DNA of 64,000 nt from CAWUIO01 sp963922455 (GCA_963922455.1 CAWUIO010000012.1:1-64000), one strand, 5' to 3'. Positions 36,326 through 46,124 are shown, counted from the stretch's first letter. The notes: generated by a model not told the origin, from the letters alone. Program-made: numbers and translations.

Positions 36326-36468
36326 GAAGGAAGAACAGAGAGCAGAGAGCAGAGAGCAGAGAGCAGAGAGCAGAGAGCAGAGAGGAGAGAGGAGAGAGGA
36401 GAGAGGAGAGAGGAGAGAAGAGAGAGGAGAGAAGAGAGAGGAGAGAGCAGAAAGGAGAGAAAAGAGAT
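36326..36468. repeat. Purine-rich heptamer microsatellite
   Basis: About 140 bp with purines only, except for periodic C. It begins with about six units of CAGAGAG and passes into GAGAGGA-type units, mostly of 7 bp. The other strand is a polypyrimidine tract. It lies directly next to copy 8, and similar but shorter CT tracts precede copies 5 and 9. Confidence 0.9.
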
Positions 36469-36606
36469 CAGCCGAAAACGCCGCAGTCGCGAGGCTCTTG
36501 CGAAAAGATGTGGCCTCTAGGCAATTATGCCCGAGCTTCCTTGGCTCCAATAAAGTCCCGGCTCCCGGCTGAATTTTCCCATCTCTATTCTCTCCTCTCT
36601 CTTCTT

Positions 36607-36739
36607 CAGCTTAGGGATAGAGCGGCATGTTTGAGCTCGTGTAGGCCCGGCGGGGAATGGCAGCGAGTAGCGAAAGCCCGGCCCGCGCCGGCACTATCCT
36701 ACCCTATGGAAAAATTCTCTTCTGGCGCGGGCAAGCCCC
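36607..36739 (+). repeat. Interspersed structured repeat, copy 9
   Basis: CAGCTTAGGGATAGAGCGGCATG, GAGCTCGTGTAGGCC...GGCAGCGAGTAGCGAAAGCCC, GGCCCGCGCC, variable loop, GGCGCGGGCAAGCCCC. It is preceded by a CT-rich tract. It is one of three copies not at a gene 3' end; it lies 56 bp before the FkbM-type gene. Confidence 0.88.
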
Positions 36740-36795
36740 AGATAATAGAATAAAAAGCCCAGATTGGCCGACATAGTCTGAAAATCAGCTTACTT

Positions 36796-37566
36796 TTGAA
36801 GATTGAAAGCTTAAAGCAAGCTTTTAGAGATTATTTAGTCAAAACGATTCTTGCCATGGCCGACGGTTTTAAACTCCTGTACGACAAATGCCAGCAAAAA
36901 GGGTATCAACCCCAACACGTGGCTGAAGTGGGAGTCTACCTCCCCGAAACTTCCAACATACGGGCCTTTATTGAAGAGGGGCTCCCCGCTACCTTGGTGG
37001 AAGCCGACCCTGTATGTGTAGCCAAAATTCGCGATGCCTTTGCTGATTTTCCCCACGTGCGCCTACATCCGGTGGCCGTCAATGATGCGCCCGGAACGAT
37101 ACGGCTTTACAAACGAGAGGCTTCTAGTTTTATTGAAGGATTGGCCCAAAGTCCGGCCACGGTAAATGATGGCTATGTCATCAAGGAGGAGGACAGCATA
37201 GAGATAGAAGCCCTACGCTTTGATAGCCTGGATACCGGAGATATTGACCTGATCAGCATTGATATTGAAGGCTCAGAATGGTTTGTGATCAAGCACATGA
37301 AGAGCCGGCCTGCTATTATCTCGATCGAGACCCACGGAAAATATTATATCAATCCTTTCCTAGACGAAATATTGGATTGGATAGCGCGAGAAAATTATGA
37401 AGTCTGGTACAAAACTAATAGTGATACCATTTTTGTTAAAAGAGGGACATTTCCCATCACCTCGGGAGATAAAATGAGTTTGAGTTGGCGTAATTTTTAC
37501 TTGGCCTGGAGAAGGGCCAAGGGCCACGTGAAGGCTTTTCTTGGCTTGAAACGCAAGGCCCAATAG
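36796..37566 (+). CDS. FkbM family methyltransferase
   Basis: A 256-residue SAM-dependent methyltransferase from a TTG start (a later ATG at 36856 is an alternative). Motif I is in VAEVGVYLPETSNIRAFI, and the VEADPVCVAKIRDAF and LISIDIEGSEWFVIKHM blocks match FkbM-type enzymes. In lipopolysaccharide or capsule clusters, these methylate sugar hydroxyls. It lies between the GT4 gene and the MsbA-like exporter, so it probably modifies the same glycan. Confidence 0.85.
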   Translation: MKIESLKQAFRDYLVKTILAMADGFKLLYDKCQQKGYQPQHVAEVGVYLPETSNIRAFIEEGLPATLVEADPVCVAKIRDAFADFPHVRLHPVAVNDAPGTIRLYKREASSFIEGLAQSPATVNDGYVIKEEDSIEIEALRFDSLDTGDIDLISIDIEGSEWFVIKHMKSRPAIISIETHGKYYINPFLDEILDWIARENYEVWYKTNSDTIFVKRGTFPITSGDKMSLSWRNFYLAWRRAKGHVKAFLGLKRKAQ

Positions 37567-37602
37567 TTTTTGTCAACCCGTATATTTGATTTGAACTAAA
37601 CG

Positions 37603-39429
37603 ATGCAGACCTACTTAAGACTTCTGGGATTTGCCCGGCCCTTACTTCGCTTTATGGTTCCCTACCTGATCTTTACCATGTTCAGTACGGTATTCAGTCT
37701 TGTGAATTTGAGCTTGCTAATCCCTCTGTTAGATATTTTGTTTCAAGATGAGGCCAAGGCCATGCCTAGTGCCCCTCCCGATTTTGCTCTCAACTTCAAT
37801 TACCCCCTGGACCTTTTTTATTATTATCTGGACGTAATCGTGCTGAGTTACGGGAAATTTGGGGCCATACAGTATGTCTGTGCTACCCTGGTGATATCGG
37901 TGTTTTTGTCGAATATCTTTAGATATTTGAGTGTACGGGTGGTAGAGTACCTGCGGGCCCAAACGATTGAGAATTTGCGGGGACAGTTATTTGATCAACT
38001 TACCCGCTTACATTTGGGCTTTTTTAGCAAGAAAAACCGCGGGGATATTATGGCCCGGCTTACCACCGATGTTCTGGAGATTGAGCATTCCATTACCAAG
38101 AGTTTATTTACCCTGTTTAAAGAACCCCTGGTGATGGGCATTTTTTTTACGGCCCTTTTCCAAGTGTCGGTCAAGTTGACCATGTTTACCATTTTTGTTA
38201 TTCCGATATCCGGTTTGGGGATATCGTATATTGTGCGACGCTTGCGGACTTATGCCACCCGCAGCCAGCAATCGGCTAGCGTCACTACGGGAATTTACGA
38301 TGAAACCCTTACCGGGATGCGGGTGATCAAGGCCTTTAATGGGGAGCCTTATATGCGGGACAAGTTTTCCCGGGAAAATGGGCATTATGCCCGGGTGATT
38401 CGGCGCATGGCCAATACCAAGGAGCTGGCTTCGCCCTTTTCTGAATTTATGGGGGTGAGCACGGTCGCTTTGATTTTACTCTATGGAGGAAATTTGGTGC
38501 TTAATTCGCCCGATGAATTGAGCCCCTCCCAGTTTATCTTTTATATCGCGCTTTTTTCGCAAATTTTGAGCCCGGCCAAAAGTTTTTCGGTGGCGATCAG
38601 CAATATTCAGCGTAGCTTGATCTCGGGTATGCGGGTTTTTGAACTACTGGATGCTGTGCCTGACATACAGGTAAAGGAACCTTCCAAACCGCTCACTCAT
38701 TTTGAAGAAGGGATTCGCTTTGAAAATGTGTATTTCCGCTACGAGGAAGACTGGACCCTAGAAGACGTAAACTTTCATCTGGAAAAAGGTAAATCTATTG
38801 CTTTAGTGGGGCCCTCGGGAAGTGGGAAGTCTACGATTGCCGATTTAATTCCCCGTTTTTATGACGTAGAGAAGGGAAGTATTTATCTGGACGGGGTCAA
38901 TATCAAAGACTATAGCTTGCAAGACTTGCGGGGCTTGATGGGGATTGTGACCCAAGACCCTATCCTGTTTCACGATACGATATTTAATAATATAGCTTTT
39001 GCCCATCCTGGAGCCGATATGGAGCAGGTCGTGCAGGCAGCCAAAATTGCCAATGCCCACGAGTTTATTATGCAAAAGGAGGAGGGGTACCAGACGGTCA
39101 TTGGGGATCGGGGCGTTTTGCTATCGGGCGGGCAAAGGCAGCGTTTGGCCATTGCCCGAGCCGTTTTTAAAAACCCTCCCATCTTGATTTTGGATGAAGC
39201 GACCTCCTCACTGGACTCAAAATCGGAGCAGGTAGTACAGGATGCCCTCAATAAATTGATGGAAAACCGTACCTCATTGATTATTGCCCACCGTTTGAGT
39301 ACGATTCAAGATGCCGATGAGATTTTAGTGGTAGATGGCGGACAGATACGCGAACGCGGTAAGCACGAAAGTCTATTGGCCAATCGTGAGGGGATATACG
39401 CTCGCCTCAATCTAAGACAATTTACCTGA
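37603..39429 (+). CDS. ABC exporter, MsbA-like (membrane domain plus ATPase)
   Basis: A 608-residue half-transporter with six membrane segments in the first 330 residues, then an ATPase with Walker A GPSGSGKST, Q-loop VTQDPILFHDT, signature LSGGQRQRLAIARA and Walker B ILILDEATSSLD. The H-loop is IIAHRLST. The length and position in a lipopolysaccharide gene cluster suggest flipping of lipid A-core across the inner membrane, as MsbA does. Multidrug export is the alternative. Confidence 0.88.
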   Translation: MQTYLRLLGFARPLLRFMVPYLIFTMFSTVFSLVNLSLLIPLLDILFQDEAKAMPSAPPDFALNFNYPLDLFYYYLDVIVLSYGKFGAIQYVCATLVISVFLSNIFRYLSVRVVEYLRAQTIENLRGQLFDQLTRLHLGFFSKKNRGDIMARLTTDVLEIEHSITKSLFTLFKEPLVMGIFFTALFQVSVKLTMFTIFVIPISGLGISYIVRRLRTYATRSQQSASVTTGIYDETLTGMRVIKAFNGEPYMRDKFSRENGHYARVIRRMANTKELASPFSEFMGVSTVALILLYGGNLVLNSPDELSPSQFIFYIALFSQILSPAKSFSVAISNIQRSLISGMRVFELLDAVPDIQVKEPSKPLTHFEEGIRFENVYFRYEEDWTLEDVNFHLEKGKSIALVGPSGSGKSTIADLIPRFYDVEKGSIYLDGVNIKDYSLQDLRGLMGIVTQDPILFHDTIFNNIAFAHPGADMEQVVQAAKIANAHEFIMQKEEGYQTVIGDRGVLLSGGQRQRLAIARAVFKNPPILILDEATSSLDSKSEQVVQDALNKLMENRTSLIIAHRLSTIQDADEILVVDGGQIRERGKHESLLANREGIYARLNLRQFT

Positions 39430-39443
39430 TAAATTTTAATGAC

Positions 39444-41036
39444 ATGCCATCTTCTTCCCAATCCTGGTTGCCCGGCGAGATTACTTGGGTTTTAATCTTA
39501 TGTTTTTTTCTTATTCTTTCCCTACTCTACAATTTAGGGCTCAATCCCTTACACTTTGAGGAGCCCCGTCGGGCCTTGATTGGCCTGGAAATGCAGTTGA
39601 ACCAAAATTATTGGGTACCTACGCAAACTGGGGACTTTTATTATAAAAAGCCCCCGGTATATAACTGGTTACTCATCTTTTTTACCAACATGCTGGGATC
39701 TCAATCTGAGTTTGCGTACCGCTTAGTAACGCCCATCTCTTTGGTGTTGATGAGTCTATTAACGTTTCAGGCCGTGAAAATACACGTAGGGAAGCGAGAG
39801 GCGCTATATGCGGCTTTGTTTACCATGGTAGCCTCCCATATGTATATCCATTTTAGTCGCCTGGCAGAAATTGATATCTTTTATTCACTGATCACCTATG
39901 CGGGCTTTTTGAGTTTGTATCACTTCGATGCGAAGCAGAAGGCGTATACGGCCTTTATGATTACGTATATATTAGGGGCCATTGGGGCCTTGACCAAAGG
40001 CTTCCCTACCTTGGTATTTTTGGGCTTAAGTATCACGGCTTATCTGCTGCTTAGGGGAGAGTGGAAGCGTCTGTTTTCCGGGCCTCACCTAGCTGGGGTC
40101 TTGGTCTTTTTTCTCTTGGTAGGAGGGTATTTTGCTATTTATTTACGCTACAATGCATTAGAAAACTATTTCTACTATATGTGGTCGCAGGCTAGTGAGC
40201 GTACGGTTTTAGAAAATAAGCTGAGCAAATTTTTTCATCATTTGTATCTATTTCCTGTGAATTTATGGCTCAACTTGCTGCCCGGGTCCTTACTGCTGAT
40301 TTGGGGCTGGCATAGGGGCTATATGCATACCTTGAGGCGCCATCCTTTTGTGGCTTATTGTGGCTTGATGATATTGGCCAATATATGGGTGTATTGGATT
40401 TCTCCGGGTACTCGTCCGCGGTATATCTACATGTTTCATCCTTTGTTGATTATCTTGATGGTATATGGCTATTTTCATAGACCGACTGAAGAGCGTTTTT
40501 GGGCTAAGTTGGGTGTTATTTTAGGCGGAGTACTGGTCTTTTCCTTAGGTATTGGGGCTTGGACTTTGCCATTTATTCCCAACTTTGAGTTCATTCCGCG
40601 ATACGAGATATACACCATCAGTGCGATCACTTTTGCTTTTGCTTTACTTTTGTCTTGGCTATATTGGCAAAAGAAGGCATACCGGTTTTTATGCTTGGTA
40701 AGTGCTTTGGTACTGGTACGGTGGGTCGTAAACTTTACGGTGATACCCGATTTGGCCCAAGAAGGTCTGGGAAAGGACATGCAAGATATTGCCTATGCAA
40801 TTTATGAGGAAGTAGGGGAGGCGCCTTTGTATTTATGGGAGGCCTCGGAGATTCATCTTACCACGGTATTTTACCTCGAGCGCTCTAGACAAAAAGTGTT
40901 GAGCCGGAGTGCTAGCTTCCAGGAAGGAATGTATTTCTTAAAAGACGAGGAAATTTCCCTGGAAGAGCCATTTGAAACACTTATGGAGTTTATTTCGGAT
41001 GGGCGTACTATCTATCTGATCAGGAAACCAGATTAA
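39444..41036 (+). CDS. ArnT/PMT-like membrane glycosyltransferase
   Basis: A 530-residue polytopic membrane protein with about 12 hydrophobic segments. The first loop has the acidic motif of this superfamily (LNPLHFEEPRRALIGLEM), and TGDFYYKKPPVYNWLL is the conserved second block of ArnT-like enzymes. These use polyprenyl-phosphate sugars as donors and modify lipid A or proteins on the periplasmic side. It lies 14 bp after the exporter gene, in the same operon. The acceptor cannot be told. Confidence 0.85.
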   Translation: MPSSSQSWLPGEITWVLILCFFLILSLLYNLGLNPLHFEEPRRALIGLEMQLNQNYWVPTQTGDFYYKKPPVYNWLLIFFTNMLGSQSEFAYRLVTPISLVLMSLLTFQAVKIHVGKREALYAALFTMVASHMYIHFSRLAEIDIFYSLITYAGFLSLYHFDAKQKAYTAFMITYILGAIGALTKGFPTLVFLGLSITAYLLLRGEWKRLFSGPHLAGVLVFFLLVGGYFAIYLRYNALENYFYYMWSQASERTVLENKLSKFFHHLYLFPVNLWLNLLPGSLLLIWGWHRGYMHTLRRHPFVAYCGLMILANIWVYWISPGTRPRYIYMFHPLLIILMVYGYFHRPTEERFWAKLGVILGGVLVFSLGIGAWTLPFIPNFEFIPRYEIYTISAITFAFALLLSWLYWQKKAYRFLCLVSALVLVRWVVNFTVIPDLAQEGLGKDMQDIAYAIYEEVGEAPLYLWEASEIHLTTVFYLERSRQKVLSRSASFQEGMYFLKDEEISLEEPFETLMEFISDGRTIYLIRKPD

Positions 41037-41041
41037 GGTTT

Positions 41042-41509
41042 TTATAAACTTTGGCTTACTTCGGGATCTCTTTTACGGCGCAGTATTTTTTCAAAAGCAA
41101 AGCGCTTGGTATAGAAGTTATAAAAAAAGATAATACCTGTAACCAGGAGCTTGGTGACAAATTGATATTTGGCAAAGAAAGGATAATGAGTGAGCCAATA
41201 GACAATATAGGTGCCAATGGCTATCCCTAGCAAGGAAAAACCAATAGACATGAAAAAGGCTGAGTATAAATCTCTTCTCAGAAAAAATACATAGCGTTTT
41301 TGGAGGAAAAAATTAATGAGCATACCGCAACTAGACGAAATTAGGTTGGAGCTTACAGCATCTAGGACGGTATAAACTAATAGGTTATACAGAATATTAT
41401 CTACAAGCGTAGCCAGAGAAGAGGTGGCGGCAAATTTTAGCTTAGGGATAATGAACTCTTTAAATTCTCTAAGGAAAGGATGGGTACTTGGGTTTTCGGC
41501 CATACACAC
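41042..41509 (-). CDS. GtrA family membrane protein
   Basis: A 155-residue protein with four membrane segments and the GtrA pattern FAATSSLATLVDNILYNLLVY ... INFFLQKRYVFF (split in reading). GtrA proteins are thought to help move polyprenyl-phosphate-linked sugars across the inner membrane. It is convergent with the ArnT-like gene, with only 5 bp between their stop codons. The start could be the ATG at 41509 or the one at 41503. Confidence 0.85.
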   Translation of the reverse strand: MCMAENPSTHPFLREFKEFIIPKLKFAATSSLATLVDNILYNLLVYTVLDAVSSNLISSSCGMLINFFLQKRYVFFLRRDLYSAFFMSIGFSLLGIAIGTYIVYWLTHYPFFAKYQFVTKLLVTGIIFFYNFYTKRFAFEKILRRKRDPEVSQSL

Positions 41510-41902
41510 TTGCTTAGCAAAAAATTAAAGCCTTTTATTGGGCATTTTGAATGGGGTAATTTGGCAAAATTAGCTACAATATCCTAAATCAGAAAGATCC
41601 TGGGCCTAAATTAGTTCAATGCCGGCTGGGTAAAAGCAGAAGATTGTCAAAATAGCATGTTTTGAGGACAGCCATACGGTAAGAATTGCCCTTGAAAATA
41701 GAATGAATGGTGTTTTTTATAAAGAAAATAGAATACCTTAGTTGGCAAACAGTTTAAATAAATCCTTTGGACGGCCCAGGGCCAATTTACTCTGGAAATA
41801 CGGACACCTGATTTTATCAGGCCTCCAAGTGGTACATTTTGCTGGCAAGGATTAAACTAACCCAGTTTCTCAGTAATATATCTTGAATTGAGCCCTTGAA
41901 TT
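41510..41902. other. Intergenic region
   Basis: About 390 bp between GtrA (minus) and a membrane protein gene (plus). I see no gene, strong hairpin or repeat copy here. Confidence 0.5.
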
Positions 41903-42421
41903 ATGGGAAAAGTAGTACGATTTTTTAAAAATGTAAGCATTTTACTTTTTGTGGTTTTATTGGTATTATCTTACATGGAGCTATCCGACCGCTCTACGAC
42001 CTTAGTTTTGTACAGAGATGCCGATGGGGGCCATCAATTTCGGGTTTCGGTGGATACCTATTTTTATGCGAGTTCGGCCATTGTCATTTTTTCAAATTTT
42101 ATATTGTCTATGGTGGTGATGCAGTTACAAAGGCTGCCCATGCATCGTATGGAGATGCCGGAGGTAGACTTTTGGCGGGCTTCTCCCGAAAGAAAAGAAC
42201 GTTTAAAGGACATATTTCGGGTTTGGATCTATGGTTTTGCCATTATGATCAATGTGGTGGTGATTACCTGTGTGGGCAAAATTTGGTTTGTCAACCGGGG
42301 CATTGGGGGAAAACTGAGTGAATATGGATGGATCCTGTTTGGCTTTGTGCTCGCTTTTTTGCTTTGGTTTGGATTTATTTTTTACCGAGTACGTGTTCGT
42401 AAGGAAGAATACATCATATAA
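41903..42421 (+). CDS. Hypothetical membrane protein, 172 residues
   Basis: Four hydrophobic segments (residues of about 9-24, 53-71, 106-127 and 140-162) with a short polar region of about 25 residues between the second and third. The C-terminus is basic (YRVRVRKEEY). I do not recognise a family. The next gene starts 9 bp later, so the two are probably co-transcribed. Confidence 0.7.
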   Translation: MGKVVRFFKNVSILLFVVLLVLSYMELSDRSTTLVLYRDADGGHQFRVSVDTYFYASSAIVIFSNFILSMVVMQLQRLPMHRMEMPEVDFWRASPERKERLKDIFRVWIYGFAIMINVVVITCVGKIWFVNRGIGGKLSEYGWILFGFVLAFLLWFGFIFYRVRVRKEEYII

Positions 42422-42429
42422 TTACTTCC

Positions 42430-42978
42430 TTGAAAAAAATACTACTGATTTTACTGATTTATAACCTGGGCCTATCCTCCCTACAAGCTCAATGGACGCT
42501 CGTGTTGGAAGGAGGAGGGGTATTTCCTTTAGGAAATTTAGCCCGACGCTTGGAAACTGGCATTGGCGGAGATGCGGGCATTTATTATCGTTTTGACAAT
42601 CGTGTCCGACTCGGCCTTGGTCTGGGCTATTATGCTTTTCGGCAGGAGAATAGCGATTTAAGCGGCGATGAATTGCGCTCAAGTATCGTACCCTTTACGC
42701 TGCGGGTTGGCTATTGCTTGGGAGATGAAAATTTTGAAGTCCTGGCCCAATTAGAAACAGGCTTATACTTAATCGGGTTTCGTTCTTTACAATTTGCGAA
42801 TAACCAAAGTATTGTAAGTAATGAGACCCGTTTTGGGATCGCACCCAAATTAGGTATGCGGGTCCTCCTGAGCCCCCGAGTTGACCTGCTTTTTTCGGCC
42901 AGCTTTCATTATCTGATCCGGGATGAGGTACAGGAATACTACATAAGGCCGGGTATTGGTTTTTTGATACACTTATAA
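42430..42978 (+). CDS. Small outer-membrane beta-barrel protein
   Basis: A 182-residue protein from a TTG start followed by lysines and a signal peptide (ILLILLIYNLGLSSLQAQ). The mature part has about eight amphipathic strands (for example GGDAGIYYRFDNRVRLGLGLGYY, split in reading, and FTLRVGYCLGDENFEVLAQLE), which fits an OmpA/OmpW-like barrel. The family is not certain. It is followed by repeat copy 10, which lies downstream of the opposite gene. Confidence 0.7.
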   Translation: MKKILLILLIYNLGLSSLQAQWTLVLEGGGVFPLGNLARRLETGIGGDAGIYYRFDNRVRLGLGLGYYAFRQENSDLSGDELRSSIVPFTLRVGYCLGDENFEVLAQLETGLYLIGFRSLQFANNQSIVSNETRFGIAPKLGMRVLLSPRVDLLFSASFHYLIRDEVQEYYIRPGIGFLIHL

Positions 42979-42999
42979 TTGGTTCAAGCCGTATTTCTT

Positions 43000-43130
43000 G
43001 GCTTAGGGATGGAGCGGCCTGTTTGAGCCCGCCGCCGGATTGCGGGTGAGCCGGCGAGTAGCGAGAGCCCGACCCGCGCCCAAGCTACATGTTTTACCGG
43101 GCACAAGAGGAGATTGCGCGGGGAAGCCCC
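43000..43130 (+). repeat. Interspersed structured repeat, copy 10
   Basis: GGCTTAGGGATGGAGCGGCCTG, GAGCCCGCCG...GCCGGCGAGTAGCGAGAGCCC, GACCCGCGC, variable loop, GCGCGGGGAAGCCCC. It is 46 bp after (in sense) the stop codon of the minus-strand histidine kinase gene. Confidence 0.88.
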
Positions 43131-43176
43131 TTTTTTATACATTTTTTCATTTCTCGCAAGCGCTTGCTTAGGGAGC

Positions 43177-45552
43177 TTAATTTAAGGCGCTTACGTCACT
43201 TTTTAAGTCACGCGTTAACATGTCTTCCTGAAAAATAGCCGGCAGCTGGATTGTGAAAACGCTTGATTGTTGGAGCTTACTTTCAAAGTGGACGCTACCC
43301 CGCAGGCGTTTGATAGCCCGTTTGACAACATATAGCCCCAAGCCATTGCCCTGGGAAGCCTCATTGGCCCGGAAATACATGTCAAAAATATTGGCGTGAT
43401 ACTCTGGAGCGATTCCTTGGCCATTATCGGAGACTTGTAAAGTGGCCATTTGGCCCTCCATAAAAATCTCTATTTTAACAATTGGGTCGTCTTTTGGTCG
43501 GCAAAATAGAATGGAGTTTTCTATGAGATTATATAAGATCGAGTGGATTAGCGTATCATTGCTTACAAAGTGCATGGACTCTTGTATTTCACACGTTACC
43601 CGGATATTATATTTCTCTATTTTTTCAGAAAGTCGTTTTTGTATGTTACGAATAATCGGCTGAAACTTCACTCTCTCGTACTCAAGGTTTTGGTCATTGA
43701 TATCACATACCATCATGAGCTTGACCAGCATCTTGTCCATGTTTTTGGCAGTTAAAGTGACTTTCTCAAAAAGCTCTAATGAGTCGGGATCGGTAAGGGT
43801 CATGTCGGCTACCTGAGAGATACCCATAAGGGTGGTAAGAGGGCGCCTAAAATCGTGAGAAGCCCGATAAATAAAAATATCAAGCTCCCGCAAGGCCTGG
43901 TTGAGTTGCTCGGTACGGGCCCTCACTTCTTGTTCTAAGACCTCATTTATTTTATTGATTTCTTCATTCTTTTTCCGGACCTTTTCTTCTTCGGCTTGCA
44001 CTTTACGGTAGGCGCTTTTTAGGTTGTCTTCGCTGGTACGTAGTTGTTCATTAATGAGCTCCAGGACATTGTGTTTCTTGATAAGGGCTTCTTGAGTAAC
44101 TTGAAGTTCTTCCAAACTTTGCATTAAGCGCCTTTCATTATGTACCAGTTGACGGTTTTTATCCTCAATAGCATTTTTTTGCATGAGGATTTCCGCGTGC
44201 TGCACTTCCAGGATATTATTTTTGGTCGTTATCTCGTGCTTCTGCTCCTCTATGGTTTTGAGCTGATAGCTTACTTCTTGCGATAAGAGTTGGTTTTCGT
44301 ATTGCTGCCGTGCCTCCTTGGTTTTTAAGTGGTAAAGCAATTTGGGCTTTTCTTTAAAATTTAGTCCCCTTTGTAATTTTAGCCTATAGCCTAAACCTAG
44401 GGAGAAAAGCATGATTTCACCCACTACGCCAATTTGGGCAAAGATGATAAAGGGGATGGATTGGTTGAGATAGTAAGTAAATATGGCACAGACGGTACCG
44501 AGCAACAAAAGTGAGTTGCCACTCAAAACAAAGGAGGCTATCTCAAACTTTTTCCGAGAACGGTACACGACAACAATTCCCAAGATAATGCCGATCAACA
44601 AACTGGCATTGATGAGAGCCAAGGCCAAATAAAAACGATTGGCCAAAAAGATGATTAAGAAGGCGATACTCGTTACACCTATTTGGAACCATACATTAAG
44701 CTGTAAAGCTTTCAAGAAAACCTGGGAATGGGGACTCTCTTCCACAATCCGAACGATAAATCGGAAGTAAAAAATACTCATTAAGCCACAAAAAACGCCT
44801 AAGTGCAGGTTTAAGCGAGGGTGCTCAGGTAATAAAAATTCACCCGTGTAGCCGAAAAACCAGAGAAAATATACCAAGGAGGCGGCAATGTAGGCACAAT
44901 AATTTAAGTAGCCTATATCCTTTAATAAGGTATACATCAAGAGATTGTAGACCAGCATAATGAATAAAATCCCGTGAAAGATACCGTGGTATAAACTCAA
45001 GGCCTGCCCTTTGCCGTACCAAATCCTTTCGGGGATTACTTGAATATGTAAGTACCAAGGTATATCGCTTAGGGGAAAGATTTTAAAATAAACCTGCACC
45101 TCTTCGCCAGGTAATAGCTCAAGGGGCACCACACCCTCACGATTGCTCCGAAAATAGGGGCGAAAGCGTTTATGCACCAACTCCCCGGTTTTATATTCTT
45201 CTTTTTCCCCGTTTTGGCGAATGATATGAACTTCTATTTGATCATACTTACCCATCGATAAGGCCCAATCTGAGGTATGGGTCAACTCACTTTTGATGCG
45301 GAAACGAGCCCAAAGGCGTTTTCGGGTACGAAGGTGCTTGGGGTAATGAGGACGCCAAGACAATTGAGGGTTTTGTACTTGTCTAAATTTTAGGTTGGAA
45401 TATTCGGGAGAGATAGTTTCAATGTTGACAGGCATGCCCTCCACAAGTTTCTTCTCATCTCGGATACTAATGACCGTCTCCTGAGCCTGAAGCAAGCCAA
45501 GCGGATAAACCAGCAAAAACAATATTGTGTGAAAAAAAAAATTTGATTTCAT
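43177..45552 (-). CDS. 7TMR-DISM-type hybrid sensor histidine kinase
   Basis: A 791-residue protein. It has a signal peptide (ending LQAQ), a periplasmic 7TMR-DISM extracellular domain at about residues 40-175, seven membrane segments to about residue 385, a long coiled coil to about 555, then a kinase core. The phosphorylated histidine is H566 in ASHDFRRPL. ATP-binding motifs are NLIENSILF (N box), VSDNGQGIAPEY (G1) and GNGLGLYVVKRA (G2). It probably senses an external ligand, perhaps a carbohydrate. No response regulator is next to it. Confidence 0.88.
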   Translation of the reverse strand: MKSNFFFHTILFLLVYPLGLLQAQETVISIRDEKKLVEGMPVNIETISPEYSNLKFRQVQNPQLSWRPHYPKHLRTRKRLWARFRIKSELTHTSDWALSMGKYDQIEVHIIRQNGEKEEYKTGELVHKRFRPYFRSNREGVVPLELLPGEEVQVYFKIFPLSDIPWYLHIQVIPERIWYGKGQALSLYHGIFHGILFIMLVYNLLMYTLLKDIGYLNYCAYIAASLVYFLWFFGYTGEFLLPEHPRLNLHLGVFCGLMSIFYFRFIVRIVEESPHSQVFLKALQLNVWFQIGVTSIAFLIIFLANRFYLALALINASLLIGIILGIVVVYRSRKKFEIASFVLSGNSLLLLGTVCAIFTYYLNQSIPFIIFAQIGVVGEIMLFSLGLGYRLKLQRGLNFKEKPKLLYHLKTKEARQQYENQLLSQEVSYQLKTIEEQKHEITTKNNILEVQHAEILMQKNAIEDKNRQLVHNERRLMQSLEELQVTQEALIKKHNVLELINEQLRTSEDNLKSAYRKVQAEEEKVRKKNEEINKINEVLEQEVRARTEQLNQALRELDIFIYRASHDFRRPLTTLMGISQVADMTLTDPDSLELFEKVTLTAKNMDKMLVKLMMVCDINDQNLEYERVKFQPIIRNIQKRLSEKIEKYNIRVTCEIQESMHFVSNDTLIHSILYNLIENSILFCRPKDDPIVKIEIFMEGQMATLQVSDNGQGIAPEYHANIFDMYFRANEASQGNGLGLYVVKRAIKRLRGSVHFESKLQQSSVFTIQLPAIFQEDMLTRDLKSDVSALN

Positions 45553-45993
45553 AAAGGATCTATGCCTGCTCCCAAATAACAGGTATCAATGTGGTAAAAT
45601 GCCTACATTATCTGGTACCCTCACAACGATAATTTTATAGTAAATAGATGAATCTCAAAAAAGCCAAACGTAAACCCTATGTTAGTTTAGAGGCTATTTG
45701 GCTAAGGAAACCCTTATCTTCCTTGCCCACGGCTTGTGAGATAATTACGAATACAACAGGAATGGCTTTTTTTAATAAACTGGGGTAAGTTTTGCCTCAT
45801 TAAGTCCATGTTTGTAGGGATCACACCAAAAGTAGGCGGTGTACATTTTGACGGGGTTTTATACGCTTCATACTTCTTGTTTGCATTGCATTATACCCCC
45901 ATATTTAGTGAAGCGGCTAGGCTTGTCAGAAAACCATATGCCTAAAGATTGGGTAAATAGTGTAGTATATTAACTTATAAAAAAAGAAGAGTT
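45553..45993. other. Intergenic region upstream of the histidine kinase
   Basis: About 440 bp with no recognised gene. A 46-codon frame at 45648-45788 has no supporting feature. The region should hold the promoter of the histidine kinase. Confidence 0.4.
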
Positions 45994-46124
45994 GGGGCTT
46001 GCCCGCGCAAAAAAAATAGGAGTTTCAGTATAACAATAGGGGCTGGCGCGGGCCGGGCTATCGCTACTCGCCTGCCTACCCTCAGGCAGCGGCGGGCTCA
46101 GACAGGCCGCTCTATCCCTAAGCC
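45994..46124 (-). repeat. Interspersed structured repeat, copy 11
   Basis: Plus-strand reading GGGGCTTGCCCGCGC, a loop with an A-run, GCGCGGGCCGGGCT, ATCGCTACTCGCCTGCC, GGCGGGCTCAGACAGGCCGC, TATCCCTAAGCC. It is one of three copies not at a gene 3' end; it lies in the divergent region before folA. Confidence 0.88.

Noticed and set aside
36326..36468. CRISPR array
   Set aside because: The units are 7 bp with no spacers and no cas genes are near.
36213..36572. A 119-codon frame, and a 110-codon frame on the other strand, over the heptamer microsatellite
   Set aside because: They consist of repeated REERGER- or LLSALCS-like units that arise from the low-complexity DNA and from the repeat copy; there is no start context or normal amino-acid composition.
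45648..45788. A 46-codon frame upstream of repeat copy 11
   Set aside because: No signal, membrane segment or known motif, and no terminator. It is too short to support without conservation.
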